From contig DASTMO010000078.1 of assembly GCA_035714115.1 (NCBI GenBank), positions 45,145-109,144 of the forward strand: DNA of 64,000 nt, written 5' to 3'. Positions 50,624 through 59,361 of this stretch are shown in pieces (position 1 is the first letter of the stretch; each line of letters opens with the position of its first letter). The DNA is from CAMAVH01 sp035714115. Lineage in GTDB: Bacteria > Pseudomonadota > Alphaproteobacteria > SMXQ01. Both the position numbers and the translations under genes were made by a program. Below the pieces are notes generated by a model. That model had not been told where the DNA came from, made no database searches, and worked only from the letters and a program-made list of their open reading frames with translations.

Positions 50624-52579
50624 ATGTGCGGCATCGCCGGCCTTCTCGACCATTCGCGCACCCTCGGCGGCGACTCGCTGGAATCCCTCGCCGCGCGCAT
50701 GGCGGGCACGCTGCTGCATCGCGGGCCGGATGACGGCGGCGCTTGGAGCGCGGCCAACGCCGGCATCGGCTTCGGCTTCCGCCGCCTAGCCATCATCGAT
50801 CTGACGCCCGCCGGCCATCAGCCGATGCTGGCAGACGACGGCAAATCGGCCATCGTCTTTAACGGCGAAATCTACAACGCCGAAGACATCCGCCGCGAGC
50901 TCGATGCCATGGGCGGCGCGCCCAATGGGGGCTGGCGCGGCCATTCCGACACCGAGGTGCTGCTGCAGGCCTGCCGCCGCTTCGGCGTCGTCGGCGCGAC
51001 CCAGCGGCTCGTCGGCATGTTCGCTTTCGCCTTTTGGGACGATGCGGCGCAGCGCTTGACGTTGGTGCGCGACCGCCTCGGCATCAAGCCGCTCTATTGG
51101 GCGCGCGCCGGCAAGCAGTTCCTCTTCGCCTCCGAGCTCAAGGCGCTGCGCGCTCATCCTGACTTCTCGGCTGAGATCGATGACACCGCGCTCTCGGCCT
51201 ATCTGCGCCAAGCCTACGTGCCGGCACCGCGCAGCATCTATCGCGACGCGGCCAAATTGCCGCCCGGCCACATGCTGACCGTGACGGCCGGCGGCGAGCC
51301 GCAGATCTCGCGCTACTGGAACCTGCGCGACATCGCGCGCGACGGCCAACGCGCCGCCAAGAACAAGCCGATCGACAACGCCGCCGCCATCGAGGAGATG
51401 GACAAGCTGCTGCGCGAGGCGGTGAAGCTGCGCATGATCGCCGACGTGCCGCTCGGCGCGTTTCTCTCGGGCGGCATCGATTCATCGACCGTGGTCGCGC
51501 TGATGCAGGCGCAGTCGGACCGGCCGGTGAAGACCTTCACCATCGGTTTTCACGAGGCGGGCTACAACGAAGCGGCCCACGCCAAGCAGGTTGCGGCCCA
51601 CCTCGGCACCGAGCATACCGAGCTTTACATCAGTCCCGATCACGCGTTGCAGTTGATCCCGCGCATCCCGGACCTGTTCGACGAGCCCTTCGCCGATCCG
51701 TCGCAGGTGCCGACCTACCTCGTCTCCGAGATGACGCGCCGCCATGTCACAGTCGCGCTGTCGGGCGACGGCGGCGACGAATTGTTCGCCGGCTATTCCC
51801 GCTATTCCTGGGCCGCGCGGCTGAAGCGCTGGACCGACAGCGTGCCCCTGCCGCTGCGTCAGCTCACCGCCGCCGCCATGCGCGCCGTGCCGACCGAAAG
51901 CTGGGATTCGCTGTCGCGCCTCATTCCCGAGAATCGCCGGCCGCGCCAGTTTGGCCATAAGGTACAGAAGCTCGCCGGCCTGCTCGCCGAGCGTTCGGCC
52001 GACGACGTGCGCCGCCGCCTGGTCGGCTTCTGGCACAAGCCCGAGGAGCTGCTCGGCCGCGAATACGCTCCCTATGACGCGCTGTGGGACGACAGCATCA
52101 ACGCCGATCTGCCGGACTTCACGGCGCGCATGCAATATCTCGACACGGTGACCTATCTGCCGGACGACATCCTGGCGAAGGTCGATCGCGCCAGCATGGC
52201 GGTGAGCCTGGAAGCGCGCGTGCCGCTGCTCGACCATCGCGTGGTCGAGCATGTCTGGAACCTGCCGGCCGATCTCAAGCTGCATCAAGGCAAGGCCAAA
52301 TGGCTGCTGCGCCAGGTGCTCTACAAATATGTGCCGGCGTCCCTCGTCGAGCGCCCGAAAATGGGCTTCGCCGTGCCGATCAACAGCTGGCTGCGCGGGC
52401 CTTTGCGCGATTGGGCCGAAAGCCTGCTCGACGAGACCCGCCTGAAGCGCGAAGGCATCTTTGATCCCGCTCCGATACGCCGCAAGTGGCAGGAGCACTT
52501 ATCCGAAAGCCGGGATTGGCAGTTCGATCTTTGGGTCGTACTGATGTTCCAAGCTTGGCATGAAAGGTGGCGGCCGTGA
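50624..52579 (+). CDS. asnB: asparagine synthase-like, glutamine-hydrolysing
   Basis: 651 residues. Cys2 nucleophile (MCGIAGLLDHSR), glutaminase motifs LLHRGPDDGG and FNGEIYN, and the synthetase P-loop FLSGGIDSSTVVAL. Class II amidotransferase AsnB proteins inside glycan operons often amidate a sugar acid rather than make asparagine. It starts 3 bp after the first GT4; its stop overlaps the methyltransferase GTG. Confidence 0.92.
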   Translation: MCGIAGLLDHSRTLGGDSLESLAARMAGTLLHRGPDDGGAWSAANAGIGFGFRRLAIIDLTPAGHQPMLADDGKSAIVFNGEIYNAEDIRRELDAMGGAPNGGWRGHSDTEVLLQACRRFGVVGATQRLVGMFAFAFWDDAAQRLTLVRDRLGIKPLYWARAGKQFLFASELKALRAHPDFSAEIDDTALSAYLRQAYVPAPRSIYRDAAKLPPGHMLTVTAGGEPQISRYWNLRDIARDGQRAAKNKPIDNAAAIEEMDKLLREAVKLRMIADVPLGAFLSGGIDSSTVVALMQAQSDRPVKTFTIGFHEAGYNEAAHAKQVAAHLGTEHTELYISPDHALQLIPRIPDLFDEPFADPSQVPTYLVSEMTRRHVTVALSGDGGDELFAGYSRYSWAARLKRWTDSVPLPLRQLTAAAMRAVPTESWDSLSRLIPENRRPRQFGHKVQKLAGLLAERSADDVRRRLVGFWHKPEELLGREYAPYDALWDDSINADLPDFTARMQYLDTVTYLPDDILAKVDRASMAVSLEARVPLLDHRVVEHVWNLPADLKLHQGKAKWLLRQVLYKYVPASLVERPKMGFAVPINSWLRGPLRDWAESLLDETRLKREGIFDPAPIRRKWQEHLSESRDWQFDLWVVLMFQAWHERWRP

Positions 52580-53502
52580 GCGACGGCACGACAGAAGCGA
52601 CGCCGAAAGCCCGCGTGTCTTCCTGGCGGACGGCGATTCCCTGGTGGGTGAAGATCACCGCGAAGGTCGCGTTGAGCCGCCTGCCGGTGAGCGGGCGCGT
52701 CTGGCAGCAGCTGCGCATCTTCTCGCCCGGCGACATGCTGCTGCCCGATTACGCCATCGGCGTGTTTCGCGCCCACTACCAGCGCGCCGGCCGTCCCGCA
52801 CCGGGTTTCACCTATCTGGAATTGGGACCGGGCGATTCGCTCGCCACCGCCGCGGTCGCTTGGGCGCATGGCGCGGCCGGCGGCTGGCTCGTCGATGCCG
52901 GCGCTTATGCCGCGCGCGACATCGACCTCTATCGTCCGTTGCTCGACCGTCTGGCCGAACAGCATGAGGCGCTCGGCCTGCTGCGCGACGTGCGCGGCCT
53001 GAAAGATTGCGGTTCGGTCGCCGAGCTGCTCGAACGAACCGGTTGCCGTTTCCGTGAAAACGGCCTCGCCGATCTCAAGGCTATTCCCGAGGGCAGCATC
53101 GACTTCGTGCTGTCGCAAGCGACGCTCGAGCATGTGCCGCGCGCCGAGTTCGCCGCGACCATGCGCGAGCTTTACCGCCTGATGAAGCCGGGCGCGGCCA
53201 GCTCGCACCAGATCGATTTCAAGGACCATCTCGGCGGCTCGCTGCACAACCTGCATTTCTCCGAAGGCTTCTGGGAGAAGCCCTGGTTCGCGCGGCGCAG
53301 CGGGTTCTACACCAACCGCCTGCAGCTCTCCGACGTGCTGCGCGACATGGCCGCTGCCGGCTTCGCCGTCGAGATCGTTCAGAAAGAGACCTGGGACGCG
53401 CTGCCGGTCGAGAAGAGCCGTCTGGCCATGCCCTTCCGCGAGCGATCCGACGAAGATCTCAAGACCAAGAGCGCGGAACTGATCGCCAAGAAACATGCCT
53501 GA
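52576..53502 (+). CDS. SAM-dependent methyltransferase of the glycan operon
   Basis: 308 residues. Motif I-like FTYLELGPGDSLATAAVA, acidic VDAGAYAARDIDLY, and SIDFVLSQATLEHVPRAEFAATMRELYRLMKPGA read in pieces. Glycan O- or N-methylation is inferred from context. The GTG at 52576 overlaps the asnB stop (GTGA) with AGGTGG upstream; a GTG at 52567 is possible. Confidence 0.85.
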   Translation: MSDGTTEATPKARVSSWRTAIPWWVKITAKVALSRLPVSGRVWQQLRIFSPGDMLLPDYAIGVFRAHYQRAGRPAPGFTYLELGPGDSLATAAVAWAHGAAGGWLVDAGAYAARDIDLYRPLLDRLAEQHEALGLLRDVRGLKDCGSVAELLERTGCRFRENGLADLKAIPEGSIDFVLSQATLEHVPRAEFAATMRELYRLMKPGAASSHQIDFKDHLGGSLHNLHFSEGFWEKPWFARRSGFYTNRLQLSDVLRDMAAAGFAVEIVQKETWDALPVEKSRLAMPFRERSDEDLKTKSAELIAKKHA

Positions 53503-54655
53503 CGGCCTTTCCGGCTCCAAGACGCTGCTGTTTCTCGTCACCGAGGATTGGTACTTCTGCTCGCACCGCCTGCCGATCGCGCGCGCGGCGCGCGACGCCG
53601 GTTATGACGTGGCGGTGGCGACCCGCGTGGCGGCCCATGGCGAGGCGATCCGCGCCGAGGGCTTTCGCCTGATCCCGCTCGCCAAGCTCGGCCGCAGCAT
53701 GGGCAATCCGCTGCGCGAACTGTCGGGCCTGCTCGAAGTCGTCCGGCTCTATCGCCGCGAGAAGCCCGACATCGTCCATCACGTCGCGCTCAAGCCGGCG
53801 ATCTTCGGCTCGCTCGCCGCGCGAATCGCCGGCGTTAAGCGCACCGTCAACGCCATTGCCGGCCTCGGCAGCATCTTTTCCTCGCAGAGCGCCAAAGCGC
53901 GCCTGCTCCGCCCTGTGGTGAAGCTCGCCTTCCGCCTTCTGCTCAACCGCGAAGGCGCTGCCGTGATCGTGCAGAATCCAGATGACGGCCGCCTGCTGAC
54001 CGGCGGCGGCCTCGTCGATCCGGCGCGCCTTACCTTGATCAAGGGCTCGGGCGTCGATCTGGCGCGCTTCGCCGCCACGGCTGAACCTGTGACCGACGCG
54101 GTCCATCCGCCGATCGCCACGCTGGTCTCGCGCATGCTGTGGGACAAGGGCGTTGGCGTGCTGGTCGAGGCGGCCCGTCTTCTGCGCGCGCGCGGCGTTC
54201 CCTTGCGCGTGCGCCTTGCCGGCACGCCGGACCCCGAAAACATGGGCTCCATCCCCGAGGAACAGTTGCGCGCCTGGCATGACGAAGGCGTTGTCGAGTG
54301 GATCGGCTTTTGCGACGATGTGGCGGGCCTTTGGCGGGCCAGCCATATCGCCGTGCTGCCCTCCTGGTATGGCGAAGGCGTACCGAAAAGCCTGCTCGAA
54401 GCCGCCGCAGCCGCGCGGCCCATGGTCGCCGTCGACGGCCCGGGCCTGCGCGAGGTGGTGACGGACGGAGAGACCGGCCTGCTGGTCGGCCCGCGCGATG
54501 CCGCCGCCTTGGCCAGCGCGCTGCAGCGGCTCGCCGAGGACGGCGCGATGCGCCGGCGCATGGGCGAAGCTGCGCGAAGACGCGCAGAGCATGAGTTCGG
54601 CGAAGCCGCGGTGGCCGAAGCGACCTTGGCGCTGTACCGCCGCTTATTGACGTAG
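53495..54655 (+). CDS. GT4-family glycosyltransferase
   Basis: 386 residues: N-terminal FLVTEDWYFCSHRLPIARAA, middle VNAIAGLGSIFSSQS, and C-terminal donor site PSWYGEGVPKSLLEAAAAARPMVAVDGPG. The N-terminus resembles WbpH/PglA-type enzymes adding amino sugars to O-antigen or glycoprotein glycans. It overlaps the methyltransferase by eight bases and ends the glycan operon. Confidence 0.9.
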   Translation: MPDGLSGSKTLLFLVTEDWYFCSHRLPIARAARDAGYDVAVATRVAAHGEAIRAEGFRLIPLAKLGRSMGNPLRELSGLLEVVRLYRREKPDIVHHVALKPAIFGSLAARIAGVKRTVNAIAGLGSIFSSQSAKARLLRPVVKLAFRLLLNREGAAVIVQNPDDGRLLTGGGLVDPARLTLIKGSGVDLARFAATAEPVTDAVHPPIATLVSRMLWDKGVGVLVEAARLLRARGVPLRVRLAGTPDPENMGSIPEEQLRAWHDEGVVEWIGFCDDVAGLWRASHIAVLPSWYGEGVPKSLLEAAAAARPMVAVDGPGLREVVTDGETGLLVGPRDAAALASALQRLAEDGAMRRRMGEAARRRAEHEFGEAAVAEATLALYRRLLT

Positions 54656-54672
54656 GGAGAGATCGACAGGCC

Positions 54673-55860
54673 ATGAGCCGCGCGCCGCGCCGCACCGCCC
54701 GCAACAAGCGCCCGAAAAAGACCGGGGCGCCGGCCGCCACGCGCCTGATCCGCACCGCGCGCGAGGAGGATATTCCCGCCCTGTTGATGATCGAGCATCA
54801 GTCCTTCCCGACCGACCGCATCTCGCAACGCTCTTTCCGCTACATGCTGACCAAGGGCAACGCCTGCACCCTGGTCGAGGCCGACCGTGCGAGCGGCGAG
54901 ATCCGCGGCTACGCCATGGTCTCCTTCAACCGCTCGACCTCGCTGGCGCGGCTCTATTCGATCGCGGTGGCGCCGCGCTGGCGCGCCAAGGGGGTCGGCC
55001 GCGCCCTGCTGCGCGCTGCCGAAGAGGCCGCGCGCGAGAAATCCGCCGCCTACATGCGCCTGGAAGTGCGCGCCGAAGACAAAGACACCCAGGCCTTCTA
55101 TCGCAGCATGGGCTACAAGCCCTTCGGCACCCACAGCCAGTATTATGACGACGATGCCGACGCCGTCCGCATGGACAAGATCATCGCGCCCGGCCTCGCC
55201 CCCAATGTCACCCGCGTGCCTTACTACCGCCAGCGCCTCGACTTCACCTGCGGCCCGGCGGCGGTGATGATGGCGATGCATGCGCTCGACCGCGACAGGC
55301 CGATGACGGCGATCGAGGAGCTCCGCATCTGGCGCGAGGCGACCACGATCTTCATGACCCAGGGCCATGGCGGCACCAGCGCGCAAGGCCTGGCCCTCGC
55401 GGCTTGGAAGCGCGGCTTCGATGTCGAGCTGCATACCAACGAGCGCGGCGTGCCCTTCGTCGAGAGCGTGCGCAGCGAGCTCAAGCGCGACGTGATCCGC
55501 GCGGTCCACCAGGACTTTCTCGACGAATTGGCGAAGACCAAAGTGCAGCTCGTGCCGCGCGCCCTGAGCTTCAAGCAGCTCCGCGAGAAGTTCGATGCCG
55601 GCGGCATCCCCATCGTGCTGGTCTCCTCCTACCAGTTCGACCGGCGCAAGGAACTGCATTGGGTTGTTGTGACCGGCTACGACGACACCTATGTTTACGT
55701 CCACGATCCTTTCGTCGACGTCGCCGAAGCCAAAAGCCAGACCGACCGCATGCATATTCCGGTCCCGCAACGCATTTTCGACCGCATGGCGCGCTACGGC
55801 TCGCGCCATCGCAAGGCCGCGCTGATCGTCAAGCCGCGCCGCAAGACGAGCGCGCCATGA
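54673..55860 (+). CDS. GNAT acetyltransferase fused to C39-like cysteine peptidase
   Basis: 395 residues. A basic tail (MSRAPRRTARNKRPKKTGAP) precedes a GNAT domain at about 25-165 with the acetyl-CoA loop RWRAKGVGRALL and LEVRAEDKDTQAFYRSMGY. From about 178 comes a papain-like C39 domain: Cys193 in DFTCGPAAVMMAM, His329 in ELHWVVVTGYDD and Asp345 in VYVHDPF. Domains like these, beside RimK-type ATP-grasps, were predicted to make or trim peptide tags (Iyer, Aravind and colleagues). The stop overlaps the ATP-grasp start by three bases. Confidence 0.9.
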   Translation: MSRAPRRTARNKRPKKTGAPAATRLIRTAREEDIPALLMIEHQSFPTDRISQRSFRYMLTKGNACTLVEADRASGEIRGYAMVSFNRSTSLARLYSIAVAPRWRAKGVGRALLRAAEEAAREKSAAYMRLEVRAEDKDTQAFYRSMGYKPFGTHSQYYDDDADAVRMDKIIAPGLAPNVTRVPYYRQRLDFTCGPAAVMMAMHALDRDRPMTAIEELRIWREATTIFMTQGHGGTSAQGLALAAWKRGFDVELHTNERGVPFVESVRSELKRDVIRAVHQDFLDELAKTKVQLVPRALSFKQLREKFDAGGIPIVLVSSYQFDRRKELHWVVVTGYDDTYVYVHDPFVDVAEAKSQTDRMHIPVPQRIFDRMARYGSRHRKAALIVKPRRKTSAP

Positions 55861-57452
55861 CGCAGCACGTCATCGTCGTCGACCGCGAGGAAGACTTCAA
55901 ATGGCCGGCGGAGAACCGCCAGGTGCTGACGGCCAAGGAGTTCGTCGGCAACATCCGCGGCAAAGACGGCGGCAAGAAATTTCCCGCTTCGGCGCGCGTC
56001 ATCAATCTCTGCCGCGATTACAGCTACCTTTCGCTCGGCTATTACTCCTCGCTGCTCGCCGAAGCGCGCGGCCAGAAAGTGATTCCCTCCGTCGAGGTGC
56101 TGCTCGACCTCAATTGGAAGCGGCTCTATCAGAGCGATCTGCCGGAGCTGAACGACCTGCTGCGCAAGACCTTCTCCGGCAGCGACGAAGATCCGGTCGG
56201 CTTCACCCTGCATCTGTTCTTCGGCGCCGCCGACGACGTGCGGCTGCGCGAGCTGGCGCGGCGCATCTTCGACCTGTTCCGCGCGCCGATGCTGGCGGTG
56301 GATTTGCGCAACGGCAAGGAGGGCTGGGAGATCACGGCCATCCGGCCGATCTCGATCAAGGATCTGCCCGCCGGGCAGGAAGACGCTTTCGCCGTCGCGC
56401 TGGATCGCTATACACGCAGCGCCTGGCGGGCCGCCAAGCCGGACCAGCCGGCGGTCTATTCCATCGCCATCCTGCACAATCCGCAGGAGCGGCTACCGCC
56501 GTCGAACGAGCGCGCGCTGAAAAAATTCATCAAGATCGGCGAGCAGATGGGCGTCGAGATGGAGCTCATCACGCGCAAGGATTACAGCCGCCTGCCGGAA
56601 TATGACGCGCTGTTCATCCGCGAGACGACCGACCTCGACGACCACACCTATCGCTTCGCGCGCAAGGCCGAGGACGAAGGCATGCCGGTGATCGACAGCC
56701 CGCAGGCCATCCTCAAATGCACCAACAAGATCTATCTCGCCGAGCTGCTCACCGCCAACGGCGTGCCGACGCCGCGCACGCTGACGCTGGATCGCCGCCA
56801 GCTCGATCGCGTCGAGGCCGAGTTCGGCTATCCGGTCGTCATCAAGATCCCCGACGGCTCCTTCTCGCGCGGCGTGCACAAGGTCGAGAACCGCGAGCAG
56901 CTCGAGGAGCTGGCCGGCAAGCTGTTCGAGGAATCTGACCTGATCCTCGCCCAGGAATTCATGCAGACCGAATACGACTGGCGCGTCGGCGTGCTCAACT
57001 ACAAGCCGATCTTCGTCTGCCAGTACTTCATGGCCAAGGGCCATTGGCAGGTGCTGAAGTACCATAACGGCGGCCAGACCGATTACAGCGAGGGCGACGA
57101 CCGCTCCTTCTCCGTCGAGGACGCCCCCCGCGAGATCGTCGATATCGCGGTGAAGGCCGCCAGCCTGATCGGCGATGGTTTGCACGGCATCGACATCAAG
57201 CAGACGGCAAACGGCGTCTATGTCATCGAGATCAACGACAACCCGAACATCGACGCCGGCGTCGAGGACGCGGTGCTGAAGGACGATCTCTATCGCCTGA
57301 TCATTCGCGATTTCGTCCGCCGCATCGAAAAGCGCAACGCCGCCCTGCCTGCCGCCGCCCGCCATGTGACGCAAGCTCCGGCCCAAGCTCCCGCGCAGCC
57401 CGCCGCCGAAGAGGCCGAGCCAGCTCCCCCGGCGCGCAGCGCCGCATCCTAG
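55857..57452 (+). CDS. RimK-like ATP-grasp ligase with RLAN N-terminal domain
   Basis: 531 residues. The first 160 or so match the RLAN domain found ahead of RimK-like ATP-grasps (VIVVDREEDFKWPAENRQVL; YLSLGYYSSLLAEARGQKVIP). An ATP-grasp domain spans about 290-500: YPVVIKIPDGSFSRGVHKV, AQEFMQTEYDWRVGVLN and metal site GIDIKQ...VIEINDNPNID. It should form amide bonds by adding amino acids to a peptide or protein end. ATG at 55857 overlaps the peptidase stop. The Ala/Pro/Glu-rich C-terminus ends inside a 25-bp tandem repeat. Confidence 0.92.
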   Translation: MTQHVIVVDREEDFKWPAENRQVLTAKEFVGNIRGKDGGKKFPASARVINLCRDYSYLSLGYYSSLLAEARGQKVIPSVEVLLDLNWKRLYQSDLPELNDLLRKTFSGSDEDPVGFTLHLFFGAADDVRLRELARRIFDLFRAPMLAVDLRNGKEGWEITAIRPISIKDLPAGQEDAFAVALDRYTRSAWRAAKPDQPAVYSIAILHNPQERLPPSNERALKKFIKIGEQMGVEMELITRKDYSRLPEYDALFIRETTDLDDHTYRFARKAEDEGMPVIDSPQAILKCTNKIYLAELLTANGVPTPRTLTLDRRQLDRVEAEFGYPVVIKIPDGSFSRGVHKVENREQLEELAGKLFEESDLILAQEFMQTEYDWRVGVLNYKPIFVCQYFMAKGHWQVLKYHNGGQTDYSEGDDRSFSVEDAPREIVDIAVKAASLIGDGLHGIDIKQTANGVYVIEINDNPNIDAGVEDAVLKDDLYRLIIRDFVRRIEKRNAALPAAARHVTQAPAQAPAQPAAEEAEPAPPARSAAS

Positions 57453-57492
57453 GTCCACGCGCAGCGCCGCATCCTAGGTCCACGCGCAGCGC
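57433..57492. repeat. 25-bp tandem repeat over the ATP-grasp stop codon
   Basis: The unit beginning CGCGCAGCGCCGCATCCTAG at 57433 recurs at 57458 and in part at 57483. The stop TAG (57450-57452) lies inside the first copy. As the period is not a multiple of three, each copy is read in another frame. A fresh slippage-type duplication is likely. Confidence 0.85.
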
Positions 57493-57498
57493 GGCCTC

Positions 57499-57523
57499 GT
57501 AACAGCTCTGGGTAACAGCTCTG
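57499..57523. repeat. 13-bp tandem duplication
   Basis: GTAACAGCTCTGG at 57499-57511 is followed immediately by GTAACAGCTCTGG at 57512-57524. It lies a few bases after the 25-bp repeat, in the gap before the NMT1-type ABC operon. Confidence 0.8.
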
Positions 57524-57584
57524 GCCGTTGGCGATGCAGCGGGAGCGTTGTATCCTCGACGAAACCCCAAATTGAGGCTCGCCC

Positions 57585-58586
57585 ATGCTCGCCGCGCTCC
57601 GCAACAGCTTCCTTCTGGCCCTCGCCGGTCTCGTCGCCTTTGCCAATACGGCAGACGCTCAACAGAAAGTCAGCTTCGGCACCGACTGGCGCGCGCAGGC
57701 CGAGCACGGCGGCTTCTATCAGGCCGTCGCCAAAGGCTTTTATGCCGCGCGCGGCCTCGACGTCTCGCTGCGTCAGGGCGGCCCGCAGATCAACCACGCG
57801 CAATTGCTCGCCGCCGGCCGCGTCGACTTCAGCCTGTCGTCGAACAGCTTCATCGCGCTCAATTACACGCGCGAGCGCATCCCGATGGTCACCGTCGCCG
57901 CGCTGTTCCAGAAGGATCCGGCGGTGCTGATCGCCCATCCCGGCCAGGGCAACGACACGCTCGAGCAACTGCGCGGCAAGCCGATCTTCATCGGCAGCGA
58001 CACCCGCGTCGGCTCGTGGAATTTCCTGCGCGCCCGCTTCGACTACGACAACGCGCAGATCCGCCCTTACACCTTCAGCATCGCGCCCTTCCTCGCCAAC
58101 AAGGCGACGATCCAGCAGGGCTATCTCGGCAGCGAGCCGTTCCTGATGGAGCAACAAGGCGTCAAGCCGGTGGTGATGCTGCTCGCCGATGCCGGCTATT
58201 CGAGCTACGGCGCGTTGATCTCGACTTCGATGAAAATGGTCCATGAAAAGCCGCAGATCGTGCAGGCTTTCGTCGATGCCAGCATCGAGGGCTGGTACGA
58301 CTATCTCTATGGTGACCCGGCGCCGGCGAACGCGCTCATCAAGAAGGACAACCCGGAGATGACCGACGACTTGCTCGCTTACGGGCGCGGCAAGATGATC
58401 GAATACGGCATCCTCGATTCGGGCGACGCGGCCGAGCTGGGCATCGGCGCCATGAGCAACGCGCGCTGGAAGGGCTTCTTCGACATGATGGTGGGCGAAG
58501 GGCTCTATCCCAAGGAGATGGACGTCACCGAGGGCTATGACCTGCAATTCGTCAACAAGCGCGTCGGCGTCCAGTTGAAGAAGTAG
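57585..58586 (+). CDS. ABC transporter substrate-binding protein, NMT1/THI5-like
   Basis: 333 residues with a signal peptide ending near ANTADAQQ. VSFGTDWRAQAEHGGFYQAVAKGFY and RQGGPQINHAQLLAAGRVDFSLSSN (read in pieces) are the NMT1/THI5-like pattern seen in binding proteins for pyrimidine (HMP), sulfonates or nitrate-type solutes. No TPP-riboswitch boxes precede the operon, so thiamine precursors are only one option. Confidence 0.88.
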   Translation: MLAALRNSFLLALAGLVAFANTADAQQKVSFGTDWRAQAEHGGFYQAVAKGFYAARGLDVSLRQGGPQINHAQLLAAGRVDFSLSSNSFIALNYTRERIPMVTVAALFQKDPAVLIAHPGQGNDTLEQLRGKPIFIGSDTRVGSWNFLRARFDYDNAQIRPYTFSIAPFLANKATIQQGYLGSEPFLMEQQGVKPVVMLLADAGYSSYGALISTSMKMVHEKPQIVQAFVDASIEGWYDYLYGDPAPANALIKKDNPEMTDDLLAYGRGKMIEYGILDSGDAAELGIGAMSNARWKGFFDMMVGEGLYPKEMDVTEGYDLQFVNKRVGVQLKK

Positions 58587-58593
58587 GAACCGC

Positions 58594-59361
58594 ATGACGG
58601 GCGAGGCTCCACCGCCCCTGTTGAACCTGCGGGGCGTCACGCATCTCTACGGCACCGGATTGCTGGCGCTCGACGGCGTCGACCTGACGGTGCCGCATGG
58701 CGATTTCCTGTCCCTGCTCGGCCCGTCGGGCTGCGGCAAATCGACGCTGCTGCGCCTGATCGCCGGATTGCTCGCGCCGGCCCGCGGCGCCGTCGATTGG
58801 CCGAGCGGCAAGCCCGCCCCCGGCGATATCGGCTTCGTCTTTCAGGAACCGACGCTGATGCCCTGGGCCAGCGTGACCGACAATGTGCGCCTGCCGCTCA
58901 AGCTGACCAAGCGCAGAGAAAATCCCGCCGAGGTCGCCGCCGCGCTCGACCTGGTCGGCCTCGCCGATTTCGCGGCGGCTTTCCCCAATGAGCTCTCCGG
59001 CGGCATGAAGATGCGCGTCTCGCTGGCGCGCGCCTTGGTGACGCGGCCGAAACTGCTGCTGCTCGATGAGCCGTTCGCCGCCCTCGACGAGATCACGCGC
59101 TTCAGGCTCAACGACGATTTGCTGCGCATCTGGCGCGAGCGCCAATGCACGGTGATCTTCGTCACCCACAGCGTGTTCGAAGCGGCGTTCCTGTCGCAGC
59201 GCGTCGCCGTCATGTCGGCCAGGCCGGGCCGCATCGCCGCCCTTGAACCGATCTCCTTGCCGGCCCTGCGCGTGCCCGACCTGCGCACCGACGCCGCCTA
59301 TGGCACGATCTGCCGCCGTCTCTCCGATCTGCTGGCTGATGCGATGCGGGAGCCGGCATGA
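58594..59361 (+). CDS. ABC transporter ATP-binding protein
   Basis: 255 residues: Walker A GPSGCGKSTLLRLI, IGFVFQEPTLMPWASV (SsuB/TauB/ThiZ-like Q-loop), signature LSGGMKMRVSLARAL and Walker B LLLDEPFAALDE. It powers the importer encoded by its neighbours; it starts 7 bp after the binding-protein gene and overlaps the permease start by four bases. Confidence 0.93.
   Translation: MTGEAPPPLLNLRGVTHLYGTGLLALDGVDLTVPHGDFLSLLGPSGCGKSTLLRLIAGLLAPARGAVDWPSGKPAPGDIGFVFQEPTLMPWASVTDNVRLPLKLTKRRENPAEVAAALDLVGLADFAAAFPNELSGGMKMRVSLARALVTRPKLLLLDEPFAALDEITRFRLNDDLLRIWRERQCTVIFVTHSVFEAAFLSQRVAVMSARPGRIAALEPISLPALRVPDLRTDAAYGTICRRLSDLLADAMREPA

Noticed and set aside
53779..55809. 676-residue minus-strand frame opposite GT4 and GNAT-C39 genes
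   Set aside because: Antisense shadow of two genes with clear domains.
57525..57584. TPP riboswitch before the NMT1-type ABC operon
   Set aside because: No CTGAGA and no ACCTGATCTGG-type segments, so thiamine specificity was not claimed.
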